A stretch of DNA of 64,000 nt from Geodermatophilus aquaeductus (GTDB lineage Bacteria > Actinomycetota > Actinomycetes > Mycobacteriales > Geodermatophilaceae): the NCBI RefSeq assembly GCF_900182545.1, contig NZ_FXTJ01000016.1, positions 1-64,000 on the forward strand, read 5' to 3'. The notes beneath the pieces are model-generated. The model was given only the letters and a program-made list of their open reading frames with translations. It searched no databases and was not told the origin of the DNA. The position numbers and the translations under genes were made by a program. Of the stretch, positions 29,010-38,367 are shown one piece after another. Each line of letters starts with the position of its first letter. Position 1 is the stretch's first letter.

Positions 29010-30296
29010 CTAATGGCCGGTCGCGGCCGCCCGCCGCCGGGCCAGCGCGTCGACGCTGGCGGCCAGCAGCAGCACTGCGCCGGTGATGATGTAGTTGAGG
29101 TACGCCTCGGTGCCCAGCAGGCCCAGCCCGTTGGCGATGATCGCCACGACCAGGCCACCGAGGACGGCGTCACGCACCCGGCCCCGGCCACCGAAGAGGC
29201 TCGTGCCACCGATGACCGCGGCACCGACGGCGTAGAGCAGCGTGTTGCCGCCGCCGGACCCCGGCGCGACCGAGCCGAGCCGCGCGGCCGCGACGATGCC
29301 GCTGATCGCCGCCAGGGTCGAGCCGATGACGAACACCGACACCCGGATCTTCGTGACGTTGATGCCGGCCCGCCGGGACGCCTCGGCGTTGCCGCCGACC
29401 GCGTAGACGTGCCGGCCGAAGCCCGTGCGGCCGAGGAGGAACGTCAGGACCAGCAGCAGGATGACGACCAGCGGGATGGCGTACGGGATGCCCGCGAGCA
29501 CCACACCGGGGGCCGGGGCCCGGTCGACGCTCAGCACCGCCGTGACCAGGACGACGACGGCGGCGATCACGCCGATCCGCACGAGGACCACGGCGAACGG
29601 GGCGTGCGCGAGGCCCTTGGCCTTCTGGACGCGGTACCGGTTGAGCTGCAGCGCGGCGTACACGGCGATGGTCAGCACGGCGAGGACCCAGCCGAGGACG
29701 ACCGGCAGGTTCTCGTCGCTGATCGCCGAGATGACCGGGTCGCGCACCGGCACCGTGCCGCCCTCGCCGATGAGCCGCAGGGTGAAGCCCTGCCAGCCCA
29801 GGAAGAGCGCGAGTGTGACGACGAACGACGGGATGCCGACCAGACCGACGAGGCTGCCGGTGAACAGGCCGATGGCCACGCCGGTGAGGATGGCCGCCGC
29901 CACCGCGACGTACCACGGCGAGCCGGCGTCGGCGAGCAGCTTGGCCATCACCGCGGCACAGACGCCGCTGACCACACCCGCGGACAGGTCGATCTCGCCC
30001 AGCAGCAGGACGAACACCAGCCCCATCGCCAGGATGATGATCGGCGCCGCCTGGTCGGCCAGGTTGGCCATGTTGCGCGGGGTCAGGAACGTCTCGGGCC
30101 GGAGCGCGAAGAACAGCAGGCCGAGGGCGACGATGCCGAGGATGGCCGGCAGCGCGCCCAGGTCACCGCCCCGGACGCGGTCGACGTAGGCCCGAGCGGC
30201 CCCGCCGAGGGACTCGGCGGAGCGGTCGGCCTCGAAGCCCGACGGCGCACCGCCGGGCTCCTGCGCGCTGGTGGGCGGGGAGATGGTGCTGGACAT
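29010..30296 (-). CDS. sugar ABC transporter permease (XylH/FrcC type)
   Basis: 428 aa with about ten to twelve membrane helices. GEIDLSAGVVSGV and the EAA-like loop NAEASRRAGINVTKIRV are typical of permeases of the ribose/xylose/fructose class. It forms the channel for the ATPase encoded four bases upstream. An N-terminal soluble tail of about 45 residues precedes the first helix. The second ORF-internal half has GGTSLFGGRGRVRDAVLGG, a family signature. The sugar cannot be named. Confidence 0.92.
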   Translation of the reverse strand: MSSTISPPTSAQEPGGAPSGFEADRSAESLGGAARAYVDRVRGGDLGALPAILGIVALGLLFFALRPETFLTPRNMANLADQAAPIIILAMGLVFVLLLGEIDLSAGVVSGVCAAVMAKLLADAGSPWYVAVAAAILTGVAIGLFTGSLVGLVGIPSFVVTLALFLGWQGFTLRLIGEGGTVPVRDPVISAISDENLPVVLGWVLAVLTIAVYAALQLNRYRVQKAKGLAHAPFAVVLVRIGVIAAVVVLVTAVLSVDRAPAPGVVLAGIPYAIPLVVILLLVLTFLLGRTGFGRHVYAVGGNAEASRRAGINVTKIRVSVFVIGSTLAAISGIVAAARLGSVAPGSGGGNTLLYAVGAAVIGGTSLFGGRGRVRDAVLGGLVVAIIANGLGLLGTEAYLNYIITGAVLLLAASVDALARRRAAATGH

Positions 30297-30299
30297 GCC

Positions 30300-31106
30300 T
30301 CAGACCTCCACAGCCGCGGCAGCAGCGGGCGCGATGCCGAGGTCGCCCGACCGGCCCGCGGTGATGAGCTCGATGACCTGGGGGCGGTCGACCTGGGAGA
30401 TGGGGATGTCGGCCGCCATCCGGCCCAGGTAGAGGGCCGCGATCCGGTCGGCCACCTCGAAGACGTCGACCATGTTGTGGGTGATGAACAGGACGGCGTG
30501 GCCGGTGTCGGCGAGCCGGCGCACGAGGTCGAGGACCTGCCGGGTCTGGGCGACGCCGAGGGCGGCGGTCGGCTCGTCGAGGATGACGACCTTCGACTCC
30601 CACAGGACGGCCTTGGCGATGGCGACCGTCTGGCGCTGACCACCGGAGAGGCTGGAGACCAGCTGGCGCACGGACTTCAGGGTCCGGACGGAGAGCTTGG
30701 CGAGCGTGTCCCGGGCGGCCTGCTCCATGGACGTCTCGTCGAGGAGGATGCCGGTCTTGCGCTCGCGGCCGAGGAACATGTTCTGGACGACGTCGAGGTT
30801 GTCGGCCAGGGCGAGGTCCTGGTAGACGACCTCGATGCCGAGCGCCGCGGCCTCTCGCGGGCCGCCGACGGTGACCGGCCGGCCCTCGAAGAGGACCTCG
30901 CCGGAGTCGATCGGGTGGATGCCGGCGATGGACTTGATGAGCGTGCTCTTGCCCGCGCCGTTGTCGCCGACCAGCGCGGTGACCTGGCCGGGGTACACCT
31001 TCAGGTGCACGTCGTGCAGGACCTGGATGGCACCGAAGCTCTTGTTGACGCCGCGGAGTTCCAGGGTGGGGGTGCCGTCCTGGGGACGGTCGGTGGGTGT
31101 GGACAC
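30300..31106 (-). CDS. sugar ABC transporter ATP-binding protein (single-domain, FrcA-like)
   Basis: 268 aa with one nucleotide-binding domain: Walker A GDNGAGKST, signature LSGGQRQ, Walker B VVILDEPTAALG, switch His in FITHNMVDV. RbsA/XylG proteins are double (about 500 aa); this single form resembles FrcA. GTG 31106 is preceded by GAGAGG at seven bases. It lies between the binding protein gene and the permease gene. Confidence 0.92.
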   Translation of the reverse strand: MSTPTDRPQDGTPTLELRGVNKSFGAIQVLHDVHLKVYPGQVTALVGDNGAGKSTLIKSIAGIHPIDSGEVLFEGRPVTVGGPREAAALGIEVVYQDLALADNLDVVQNMFLGRERKTGILLDETSMEQAARDTLAKLSVRTLKSVRQLVSSLSGGQRQTVAIAKAVLWESKVVILDEPTAALGVAQTRQVLDLVRRLADTGHAVLFITHNMVDVFEVADRIAALYLGRMAADIPISQVDRPQVIELITAGRSGDLGIAPAAAAAVEV

Positions 31107-31145
31107 ACCGGGCCTCTCGGTCGAGCTGGTGGGGCTGGGACAGCA

Positions 31146-31180
31146 GCCGCCGGGGCGTCCATGATGGGCGCCCCGGCGGC
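31146..31180 (-). promoter_or_regulatory. hairpin between binding-protein and ATPase genes
   Basis: A 12-bp perfect stem, GCCGCCGGGGCG with CGCCCCGGCGGC, and an 11-base loop, ten bases past the binding-protein stop. Such hairpins stabilise the upstream mRNA or end part of the transcripts, giving more binding protein than transporter. Confidence 0.65.
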
Positions 31181-31189
31181 AGCTGTGAA

Positions 31190-32296
31190 CTACGAGATCC
31201 CGAGCTCCTCGCACGCGGCGGCGAAGTCGCCGGTGCACAGCTCCTCGGCGGTCACGAACTCGTCGTCGACGACGTCCTTGACGTTGTCCCGGAAGATCGA
31301 GACCGGGGTGAGCAGGACCGACGGGACCTCGCGGCCGGCCTCGGTGTCGGTGACGGTGCCGGTGGTCTCGCCCTCCTCGCCGTTGAGCAGCGCGACGGCC
31401 AGCTCGGCCAGCGCGTTGGCCTCGTCACGGACCGACTTGTAGACGGTCATGCACTGGTCGCCGGCGAGGATGTTCTGCAGGCCCTCGACGCTGGCGTCCT
31501 GACCGGTCACGTTGTTCGCGCCCGCGGCGTTGTTGCGCCCGAGGATCTGGATCACCGAGTTGGCCAGCCCGTCGTTGGCCGCCAGCACACCCTGGATGTT
31601 GCCGTTGTTCTGGGTGTACATCTGCTCGAAGATCGTCGCGGCCTCCTGGTTGTCCCACTCGGGGACGGCCTGCTCGGCGACCTGCGGGTACTGCGTCAGC
31701 GGGTCGAGCACCTCGTGGGCGCCCGAGGAGAACAGCGTCGCGTTGTTGTCGTCCGGCGAGCCGTTGAGGAACGCGATGTTGCCCTGCGTGACGCCGTTGG
31801 CCTCCAGGCACTGCTGCAGGCCCGCACCCTGGAGCCGGCCGACCTCGGTGTTGTCGAAGGAGACGTAGTACTCGGCGGAGCCGCCCAGCGTGAGCCGGTC
31901 GTAGTCGATCGTCGAGACGCCCTCCTGGGCCGCCTGCTCCTGGATCTGCGCACCCGAGGCCGAGTCGAGGTTGACGATCGCGAGGACGGTGGCGCCCTCG
32001 GTGATCATCTGCTCGGCGATGGTCGCCTGCCGCTGGGCGTCGCCCTCGGCGTTCTGGATGTCGTACTCGACACCGGCCTCCTCGAAGGCCGCCTCGAGGT
32101 AGGGGCGGTCGAAGTTCTCCCACCGCACCGAGGACTCGGTGTCGGGGAGGATCACGCCGACCTTGCCGGCGGACTCGCCGCCGCCACCGCCGCCGCCACC
32201 GCTCTCGGTGTCGCTGCCACTGTCGCTGCCACAGGCAGCAAGGCTGAAGACCAGGGCGGCCGCCAGGGCCGTCATCGTGGTGCGCCGTCGCGCCAT
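31190..32296 (-). CDS. sugar-binding lipoprotein of the ABC importer
   Basis: 368 aa. A lipoprotein signal ends in SLAAC (C22), followed by a Gly/Ser linker. The mature part is a periplasmic-binding-protein fold of the ribose/xylose group (VGVILPDTESSVRWENFDRP, then AIVNLDSASGAQIQEQA, then GVLAANDGLANSVIQIL). It captures the sugar outside the membrane. ATG 32296 gives a normal signal peptide; ATG 32311 is also possible, as neither has a strong ribosome binding site. First gene of a three-gene operon, divergent from the fatty-acid oxidation operon. Confidence 0.92.
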   Translation of the reverse strand: MARRRTTMTALAAALVFSLAACGSDSGSDTESGGGGGGGGESAGKVGVILPDTESSVRWENFDRPYLEAAFEEAGVEYDIQNAEGDAQRQATIAEQMITEGATVLAIVNLDSASGAQIQEQAAQEGVSTIDYDRLTLGGSAEYYVSFDNTEVGRLQGAGLQQCLEANGVTQGNIAFLNGSPDDNNATLFSSGAHEVLDPLTQYPQVAEQAVPEWDNQEAATIFEQMYTQNNGNIQGVLAANDGLANSVIQILGRNNAAGANNVTGQDASVEGLQNILAGDQCMTVYKSVRDEANALAELAVALLNGEEGETTGTVTDTEAGREVPSVLLTPVSIFRDNVKDVVDDEFVTAEELCTGDFAAACEELGIS

Positions 32297-32457
32297 GGAT
32301 GGGTCCACCATTCCGTCGGGAATCTGCAGAAGTGCGGCGGCCAATATGCGCTCCCCATCACACGCGTTGCAAGCCCGGGTCGGTGGCGTTGCCGGACCGT
32401 GACCCTTCCGGGGTGAGCGGCGGGTCCCGCGCCTGCCCCCGCGGGGTCGGGTCGCGC

Positions 32458-32486
32458 TTGGTCCAGGTGTTACCGACGGGTAACTT
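32458..32486 (+). promoter_or_regulatory. promoter of the fatty-acid oxidation operon with palindromic operator
   Basis: TTGGTC (32458-32463) and TAACTT (32481-32486) are spaced by 17 bases. The perfect palindrome GTTACCGACGGGTAAC (32469-32484) fills the spacer and overlaps the -10, as expected for a repressor site. The regulator, perhaps a TetR- or GntR-type acyl-CoA sensor, is not in the window; its identity is inference. Confidence 0.6.
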
Positions 32487-32539
32487 CTCCCCTGCCGTCC
32501 CCGTGCCCAGGGACCGCTCCCACTCCTGCGGAGGTCCGA

Positions 32540-33763
32540 GTGTCATCTGAAGAGCGGCGGCCGCGTGCGCTGCGCGAGGTCGTCTTCGTCGACGGCGTGC
32601 GCACCCCCTTCGGCAAGGCCGGCCCGAAGGGCCTGTACGCCGAGACGCGCGCCGACGACCTGGTCGTGCGGGTGATCCGCGAACTGCTGCGCCGCAACCC
32701 GGCGCTGCCGGCCGAGCGGGTCGACGAGGTCGCGATCGCCGCGACCACCCAGATCGGCGACCAGGGGCTGACCATCGGCCGCACGGCGGCGCTGCTGGCC
32801 GGCCTGCCGAAGTCGGTCCCCGGCTACGCCATCGACCGCATGTGCGCCGGCGCGATGACCGCCGTCACCACCACCGCCTCCGGCATCGCCTTCGGCGCCT
32901 ACGACGTCGCCATCGCCGGCGGTGTCGAGCACATGGGCCGCCACCCCATGGGCGAGGGCGCCGACCCCAACCCGCGGTTCTTCAGCGAGAAGATCGTCGA
33001 CGGCTCGGCGCTGGTCATGGGCTCCACCGCCGAGAACCTGCACGACCGCTTCCCGCACCTGACCAAGGAGCGCGCCGATGCGTTCGCGCTGGCCAGCCAG
33101 CAGAAGTACGCCAAGGCCGTCGCCAACGGGCAGATCGGCCCGGAGCTGGTGACCGTCTCCACCCGCAGCGCCGAGCAGGGCTGGGGCCTGGCCACCGCCG
33201 ACGAGCCGCCGCGGCCGGGCACCACGCTGGAGGGCCTGGCCACGCTCAAGACGCCGTTCCGCCCGCACGGGAACGTGACGGCCGGCAACGCCGCGGGCCT
33301 CAACGACGGCGCCACCGGCTGCATCCTCGCCGCCGAGGAGACCGCCGAGGAGCTCGGCCTGACCGCCGGCATGCGGCTGGTCGGCTACGGCTTCGCCGGC
33401 GTGGAGCCCGAGGTCATGGGCGTGGGCCCGGTGCCCTCCACCGAGCGGGCGCTCGCCCGCACCGGCCTGTCCATCTCCGACATCGGCCTGTTCGAGCTCA
33501 ACGAGGCCTTCGCCGTCCAGGTGCTGGCCTTCCTCGACCACTTCGGCATCGCCGACGACGACGAGCGGGTCAACCCCTGGGGCGGCGCCATCGCCGTCGG
33601 CCACCCGCTGGCCTCCTCCGGCGTCCGCCTCATGACCCAGCTGTCGCGGCAGTTCGCCGAGCGGCCCGACGTCCGCTACGGCCTGACCGCCATGTGCGTG
33701 GGCCTCGGCATGGGCGCCACGGTCATCTGGGAGAACACCAACTGGGAGGGCTCGGCCACGTGA
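32540..33763 (+). CDS. fadA: acetyl-CoA acyltransferase (thiolase)
   Basis: 407 aa. Thiolase with nucleophile C102 in DRMCAGA, the GHPLASSG histidine near 355 and the second active Cys in AMCVGLGMG. NEAFAVQ and the order of motifs fit a degradative 3-ketoacyl-CoA thiolase, which releases acetyl-CoA at the end of each beta-oxidation round. GTG 32540 has GGAGG five bases before it. The stop overlaps the start of the next gene (GTGA), so both are made together. Naming as fadA is by context. Confidence 0.92.
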   Translation: MSSEERRPRALREVVFVDGVRTPFGKAGPKGLYAETRADDLVVRVIRELLRRNPALPAERVDEVAIAATTQIGDQGLTIGRTAALLAGLPKSVPGYAIDRMCAGAMTAVTTTASGIAFGAYDVAIAGGVEHMGRHPMGEGADPNPRFFSEKIVDGSALVMGSTAENLHDRFPHLTKERADAFALASQQKYAKAVANGQIGPELVTVSTRSAEQGWGLATADEPPRPGTTLEGLATLKTPFRPHGNVTAGNAAGLNDGATGCILAAEETAEELGLTAGMRLVGYGFAGVEPEVMGVGPVPSTERALARTGLSISDIGLFELNEAFAVQVLAFLDHFGIADDDERVNPWGGAIAVGHPLASSGVRLMTQLSRQFAERPDVRYGLTAMCVGLGMGATVIWENTNWEGSAT

Positions 33764-35847
33764 CCACCGCCGTCTTCGAGAACGAGGTCGTGACCGCCGC
33801 CAGGGTGCGGTACCTCCGGGTGCCCGGACTGGCCGGCGAGATCGCCCTGGTCACGCTGGACAACGGGCACGACCACACGCGCCCGTCCACCTTCGGCCCC
33901 GGCGGGCTGGCGTCGCTGGACGCCGCGCTCGACGAGATCGCCGCGCACACCCCCGCCCCCGCGGCCATCGCGGTGACCGGCAAGCCGTTCATCTTCGCCG
34001 TGGGCGCCGACCTCTCCGGTGTTCCCTCGGTGACCGACGCCGCGACCGCGCGGGAGATCGCCGAGACCGGCCACCGGGTGTTCCGGCGGCTCAAGGACGC
34101 CTCCGTGCCGACGTTTGCGTTCGTCAACGGCGCGGCCCTCGGCGGCGGCCTGGAGCTGGCGCTGCACTGCTCGTACCGCACGATCGCGAGCACCGCCGCC
34201 GTCGCCTTCCCCGAGGTGTTCCTCGGCCTGGTGCCCGGCTGGGGCGGCACGCAGCTGCTGCCGAACCTCATCGGGATCGACCCGGCGGTCACCGTGGTCG
34301 TCGAGAACGCCCTGGCGCAGAACAAGGTCACCTCCGGCCCCAGGGCCGCGAAGCTGGGGATCGCCGACGCGCTGTTCGAGCCGGCCGACTTCCTCGAGCG
34401 GTCGCTGGAGTGGGCCGCCGCGGTCCTCACCGGCGACCTCACCGTCGCGCGCCCCGAGGTCGACCGCTCGGGCTGGGACGCCGCGATCGAGCGGGCGCGC
34501 GGCATCGTCGCGGCCCGCACGCGCAACGCCTCCCCCGGCGCGCTGCGCGCCGTCGAGCTGCTCGACCTCGCCCGGAACGGCGTCGACGGCGAGGCGTTCA
34601 CCGCCGGCACCGCCGCGGAGGACCAGGCGCTCACCGACCTGCTCATGAGCGACGAGCTGCGGGCCGGCCTGTACGCGTTCGACCTGGTCAACAAGCGCGC
34701 CAAGCGCCCGGCCGGCGCCCCGGACAAGGGCCTCGCCCGCAAGGTCACCAAGGTCGGCGTCGTCGGCGCCGGGCTCATGGCCTCGCAGCTGGCGCTGCTG
34801 TTCGTGCGGCGGCTGGAGGTGCCGGTCGTCCTGACCGACGTCGACCAGGCCCGCGTGGACAAGGGCGTCGGCTACGTGCACGGGGAGCTGGACAAGCTGG
34901 CCGCCCGCGGGCGGCTGTCGGCCGACAGGCTGAACCGGCTCAAGGGGCTGGTCACCGGCGCGCTGGACAAGGCCGTCTTCGCCGACGCCGACCTCGTCAT
35001 CGAGGCCGTCTTCGAGGAGATGTCGGTCAAGCAGCAGGTGTTCGCCGAGGTGGAGGCCGTCGTCTCCCCCGAGTGCGTGCTGGCCACCAACACCTCGGCG
35101 CTGTCGGTCACCGAGATGGCCTCCAAGCTCGAGCACCCCGAGCGGGTCGTCGGCCTGCACTTCTTCAACCCGGTGGCGGTCCTGCCGCTGCTGGAGGTCG
35201 TGCGCGCCGAGCAGACCGACGACGCCGCGCTGGCCACCGCCTTCGCCGTCGGCAAGGCGCTGAAGAAGTCCTGCGTGCTCGTGGCCGACGCCCCGGCGTT
35301 CGTCGTCAACCGGCTGCTCACCCGCTTCCTCGGCGAGGTCACCTCGGCCGTCGAGCAGGGCACGCCCGTGGCCGTCGCCGACCGGGCGCTGGACCCGCTG
35401 GGCCTGCCGATGTCGCCGTTCGAGCTGCTCACGCTGGTCGGCCCGCCGGTCGCCCTGCACGTGGCCGAGCGGATGCACGAGGCCTTCCCCGACCGGTTCG
35501 CCGTCGGCGAGGGCCTGAGGAAGATGGTCGAGCTGGGCAAGACCAGCGTCTACTCCGAGCCGGGCGTCGTCGACCCCGAGCTCGAGGGCATCGACGCCGG
35601 CGACTCCCCGCTGACCGAGGACGAGGTCCGCGACCGCGCGGTCCGGGCGCTGGCCCAGGAGATCGGGCTGATGCTCGACGAGGGCGTCGTGCAGGCCGTG
35701 CAGGACATCGACCTGTGCATGGTGCTGGGCGCCGGCTGGCCGTTCTGGCTGGGCGGCATCTCCGCGTACCTCGACCGCGCCGGGGTCTCCGAGGCGGTCA
35801 CTGGCTCGCGGTTCCTGCCGCGCGGCGTGGCCTCGCTGCCCGCGTGA
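33760..35847 (+). CDS. fadB: multifunctional enoyl-CoA hydratase / 3-hydroxyacyl-CoA dehydrogenase
   Basis: 695 aa, the size of the beta-oxidation alpha subunit. Residues about 10-250 are a crotonase domain (FAFVNGAALGGGLELALHCS, then FPEVFLGLVPGWGG). From about 325 comes the NAD-binding dehydrogenase domain (VGVVGAGLMASQLALLF, NTSALSVTEMA, VVGLHFFNPV with the catalytic His) and two helical C-terminal domains. With the thiolase it forms the trifunctional fatty-acid oxidation complex. GTG 33760 overlaps the thiolase stop by four bases. Confidence 0.95.
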   Translation: MTTAVFENEVVTAARVRYLRVPGLAGEIALVTLDNGHDHTRPSTFGPGGLASLDAALDEIAAHTPAPAAIAVTGKPFIFAVGADLSGVPSVTDAATAREIAETGHRVFRRLKDASVPTFAFVNGAALGGGLELALHCSYRTIASTAAVAFPEVFLGLVPGWGGTQLLPNLIGIDPAVTVVVENALAQNKVTSGPRAAKLGIADALFEPADFLERSLEWAAAVLTGDLTVARPEVDRSGWDAAIERARGIVAARTRNASPGALRAVELLDLARNGVDGEAFTAGTAAEDQALTDLLMSDELRAGLYAFDLVNKRAKRPAGAPDKGLARKVTKVGVVGAGLMASQLALLFVRRLEVPVVLTDVDQARVDKGVGYVHGELDKLAARGRLSADRLNRLKGLVTGALDKAVFADADLVIEAVFEEMSVKQQVFAEVEAVVSPECVLATNTSALSVTEMASKLEHPERVVGLHFFNPVAVLPLLEVVRAEQTDDAALATAFAVGKALKKSCVLVADAPAFVVNRLLTRFLGEVTSAVEQGTPVAVADRALDPLGLPMSPFELLTLVGPPVALHVAERMHEAFPDRFAVGEGLRKMVELGKTSVYSEPGVVDPELEGIDAGDSPLTEDEVRDRAVRALAQEIGLMLDEGVVQAVQDIDLCMVLGAGWPFWLGGISAYLDRAGVSEAVTGSRFLPRGVASLPA

Positions 35848-35849
35848 TC

Positions 35850-35898
35850 CCGTGCACTTCCGCGGATGTGCACGGCGCACATCCGCGGAAGTGCACGG
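35850..35898. repeat. perfect 22-bp inverted repeat
   Basis: Arms 35850-35871 and 35877-35898 are exact reverse complements with the loop ACGGC. Each arm contains TGCACTTCCGCGGA or its complement, and the centre TTCCGCGGA is itself nearly palindromic. It starts three bases after the fadB stop, so it may terminate or protect that transcript. Confidence 0.8.
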
Positions 35899-35902
35899 AC
35901 GG

Positions 35903-35941
35903 CGAACGGCCCGGGTCCCCGCGTGGGGCCCGGGCCGTTCG
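35903..35941. terminator. terminator between fadB and the thiamine-binding gene
   Basis: A 13-bp perfect stem, CGAACGGCCCGGG with CCCGGGCCGTTCG, and a 13-base GC-rich loop, immediately after the 22-bp repeat and five bases from the stop of the convergent gene. Confidence 0.75.
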
Positions 35942-35946
35942 TCGTC

Positions 35947-36234
35947 CTACCGGAACTTGTGCGTGAGGCTGTCCATCGTGCGGTCGACCGAGGCGACCTT
36001 GACGTGCGACAGACCGCTCGTGGCACCCGCGGCCAGCATCGCCTCGTGCGCGGCCCGCAGGGTGGCCCACACGGCGTCGGCGTCGCCCTCGAGCGTCGTC
36101 CCGAGCGCGCCCACCTCCGAGTGCAGCCCCGAGGCCTGGATGACCCGGACGGCGGCCTCGACGAAGGCGTGCGGGTCGTCGGGCGTCCCGGCCGGCGAGG
36201 GCGCCACCTGGATCTCGGCGATGACCCAGTTCAC
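35947..36234 (-). CDS. thiamine-binding protein of the MTH1187/YkoF family
   Basis: 95 aa. [15 protein letters not shown], then [20 protein letters not shown] and a C-terminal [19 protein letters not shown] match the small ferredoxin-like MTH1187 (DUF77) proteins, several of which bind thiamine. The start overlaps the dxs stop by four bases (GTGA). DXS needs thiamine diphosphate and its product is also a thiamine precursor, so the coupling makes sense. The binding function is from family knowledge. Confidence 0.82.
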   Translation of the reverse strand: MNWVIAEIQVAPSPAGTPDDPHAFVEAAVRVIQASGLHSEVGALGTTLEGDADAVWATLRAAHEAMLAAGATSGLSHVKVASVDRTMDSLTHKFR

Positions 36235-38150
36235 CGCTGGGCGCCGTCGACCCGTTCGGCGTGGACCGGACGCTCCGTACGCTCGGTGAGCACCGCGGTC
36301 CACTCGGCGATCCGCCGGGCGACGTCCTGCTCGGTGAGACCGCAGTCGGCGAGCACCTGGCCGCGGCTGCCGTGCTCGAGGAAGGCCTGCGGCAGGCCCA
36401 GGGACCGCACCGGGACGTCGTGCTGGCCGTCCTGCAGCGCCTGCGCGAGGTGCATCCCGACGCCGCCGGCCCGCCCGCCGTCCTCGACGGTGACGACCAG
36501 CCGGTGCGCGGCGGCCATCTCCACCAGCTCGTCGGCGACCGGCAGCACCCACCGCGGGTCGACGACGGTGACGTCGATGCCGTGGTCGGCGGCCCGCTCG
36601 GCGGCGGCGAGGCACATCGGCACCATCGAGCCGACGGCGACCAGCAGCACCTCCTCGCGGTCCCCGCGGCGCAGCACGTCGACCCGGCCGCGGCGCTCCA
36701 GCGCCGGGATGTCGACCGGCGGCGGGCCCTTGGGGAAGCGGACGACGGTCGGCCCGTCGGTCACCGCGACCGCCTCGCGCAGCACCTCGCGCAGCGTCGG
36801 CTCGTCGCGCGGCGCGGCCAGCTGCAGCCCCGGCACCACCGAGCAGATCGACATGTCCCACATGCCGTTGTGCGAGGCGCCGTCGGTGCCGGTGACGCCG
36901 GCCCGGTCGAGGACGACGGTGACCGGCTGGCGGTGCAGCGCGACGTCCATGAGCAGCTGGTCGAAGGCCCGGTTGAGGAAGGTCGAGTAGACGGCGACCA
37001 CCGGGTGCAGCCCGGCCATCGCCATGCCGGCCGCGCTGGTGAGCGCGTGCTGCTCGGCGATGCCGACGTCGTAGGTCCGCTCGGGGAAGCGCTCGGCGAA
37101 GGCGGCCAGCCCGGTGGGGTGCAGCATCGCCGCGGTGACCGCGACGACGTCGCTGCGCTCGGTGCCGATGCGCACGAGCTCGTCGGAGAAGGCCGTCGTC
37201 CAGTCGCGGGCGACGGCGGGACCGACGCCGCTGTCGGGGTCGAAGACGCCGGTGGCGTGCCAGGCGTCGATCTGGTCGGTCTCGGCCGGCGCGTAGCCGA
37301 AGCCCTTGGTGGTGACGGCGTGCACGATCACCGGGCGGCCGAAGGAGCGCGCGCGCCGCAGCGCCGACTCCATGACCTCGACGTCGTGCCCGTCGACGGG
37401 GCCGACGTACTTGAGGCCGAGGTCCTCGAACATGCCCTGCGGCGCGAGGACGTCCTTGACGCCCTTCTTCAGGCCGTGCAGCGCGTCGTAGAGCGCCGAG
37501 CCCACGACCGGCGCGCGGTGCAGGGCCTGGCGGATGGCCAGCAGCGCCTGCTCGTAGCCCGGCCGCAGCCGCAGGCCGGCCAGCGCGTCGGCGACGCCGC
37601 CGATGGTCGGCGAGTAGGAGCGGCCGTTGTCGTTGACGACGATGACGACGGGGCGGTCCTGCGCGGCGGCGATGTTGTTCAGCGCCTCCCAGGCCATGCC
37701 GCCGGTGAGCGCGCCGTCGCCGATCACGGCCACCACGGGCCGGTGCTCGCCGCGGACGGCGAAGGCCTTGGCCAGCCCGTCGGCGTAGGACAGCGACGTC
37801 GAGGCGTGGCTGTTCTCGACCCAGTCGTGCTCGCTCTCGGTGCGGCTCGGATAGCCCGACAGCCCGCCGCGCTGGCGGAGCCGCTCGAAGCCCTCGACGC
37901 GGCCGGTGAGCATCTTGTGCACGTAGGCCTGGTGGCCGGTGTCGAACACGATCGGCTCGCGCGGGGACTCGAACACCCGGTGCAGCGCGATGGTGAGCTC
38001 GACCGTGCCGAGGTTGGGGCCGAGGTGGCCGCCGGTGCGGGCCACGCTGGTGACCAGCGCGTCGCGGATCTCCGCGGCCAGGACGGGCAGCTGCTCAGGG
38101 GGCAGCGCCCTCAGGTCGGCGGGGTCGCGGAGCGAGCGCAGGAGCGACAC
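36231..38150 (-). CDS. dxs: 1-deoxy-D-xylulose-5-phosphate synthase
   Basis: 639 aa. [20 protein letters not shown] and [16 protein letters not shown] start the thiamine-diphosphate domain; [17 protein letters not shown] is the metal/ThDP motif with [13 protein letters not shown] after it; [15 protein letters not shown] is in the transketolase-like domain. It condenses pyruvate with glyceraldehyde-3-phosphate, the first step of the MEP isoprenoid pathway. GTG 38150 gives the N-terminus [12 protein letters not shown] as in other actinobacterial DXS; a GTG at 38186 is an alternative. Confidence 0.97.
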   Translation of the reverse strand: MSLLRSLRDPADLRALPPEQLPVLAAEIRDALVTSVARTGGHLGPNLGTVELTIALHRVFESPREPIVFDTGHQAYVHKMLTGRVEGFERLRQRGGLSGYPSRTESEHDWVENSHASTSLSYADGLAKAFAVRGEHRPVVAVIGDGALTGGMAWEALNNIAAAQDRPVVIVVNDNGRSYSPTIGGVADALAGLRLRPGYEQALLAIRQALHRAPVVGSALYDALHGLKKGVKDVLAPQGMFEDLGLKYVGPVDGHDVEVMESALRRARSFGRPVIVHAVTTKGFGYAPAETDQIDAWHATGVFDPDSGVGPAVARDWTTAFSDELVRIGTERSDVVAVTAAMLHPTGLAAFAERFPERTYDVGIAEQHALTSAAGMAMAGLHPVVAVYSTFLNRAFDQLLMDVALHRQPVTVVLDRAGVTGTDGASHNGMWDMSICSVVPGLQLAAPRDEPTLREVLREAVAVTDGPTVVRFPKGPPPVDIPALERRGRVDVLRRGDREEVLLVAVGSMVPMCLAAAERAADHGIDVTVVDPRWVLPVADELVEMAAAHRLVVTVEDGGRAGGVGMHLAQALQDGQHDVPVRSLGLPQAFLEHGSRGQVLADCGLTEQDVARRIAEWTAVLTERTERPVHAERVDGAQR

Positions 38151-38331
38151 GACGCGGCGGTGTCCTCTCTGTCGGCGGCGGGGCACGGCCCTCGGGGCCG
38201 CCGGTCAACTGTAGTCGCGGAACGGCGGGGACCTCCGGTCGAACGAGGTGCACCCGCGAGGGGACGTTCCGTCACGGCTGGACGTCACGACGGCCGTTCA
38301 CCGGGACGAGGTCCTCCACTTCCGTCGGTGA

Positions 38332-38360
38332 TTGACAGAACGCGGACGGGCTCTCACGAT
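38332..38360 (+). promoter_or_regulatory. promoter of the ROK gene
   Basis: A perfect -35 TTGACA (38332-38337), 17-base spacer and CACGAT (38355-38360). The -10 ends seven bases before ATG 38368, so the message is probably leaderless. The best sigma-70-like promoter in the window. Confidence 0.7.
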
Positions 38361-38367
38361 GCCCGCC

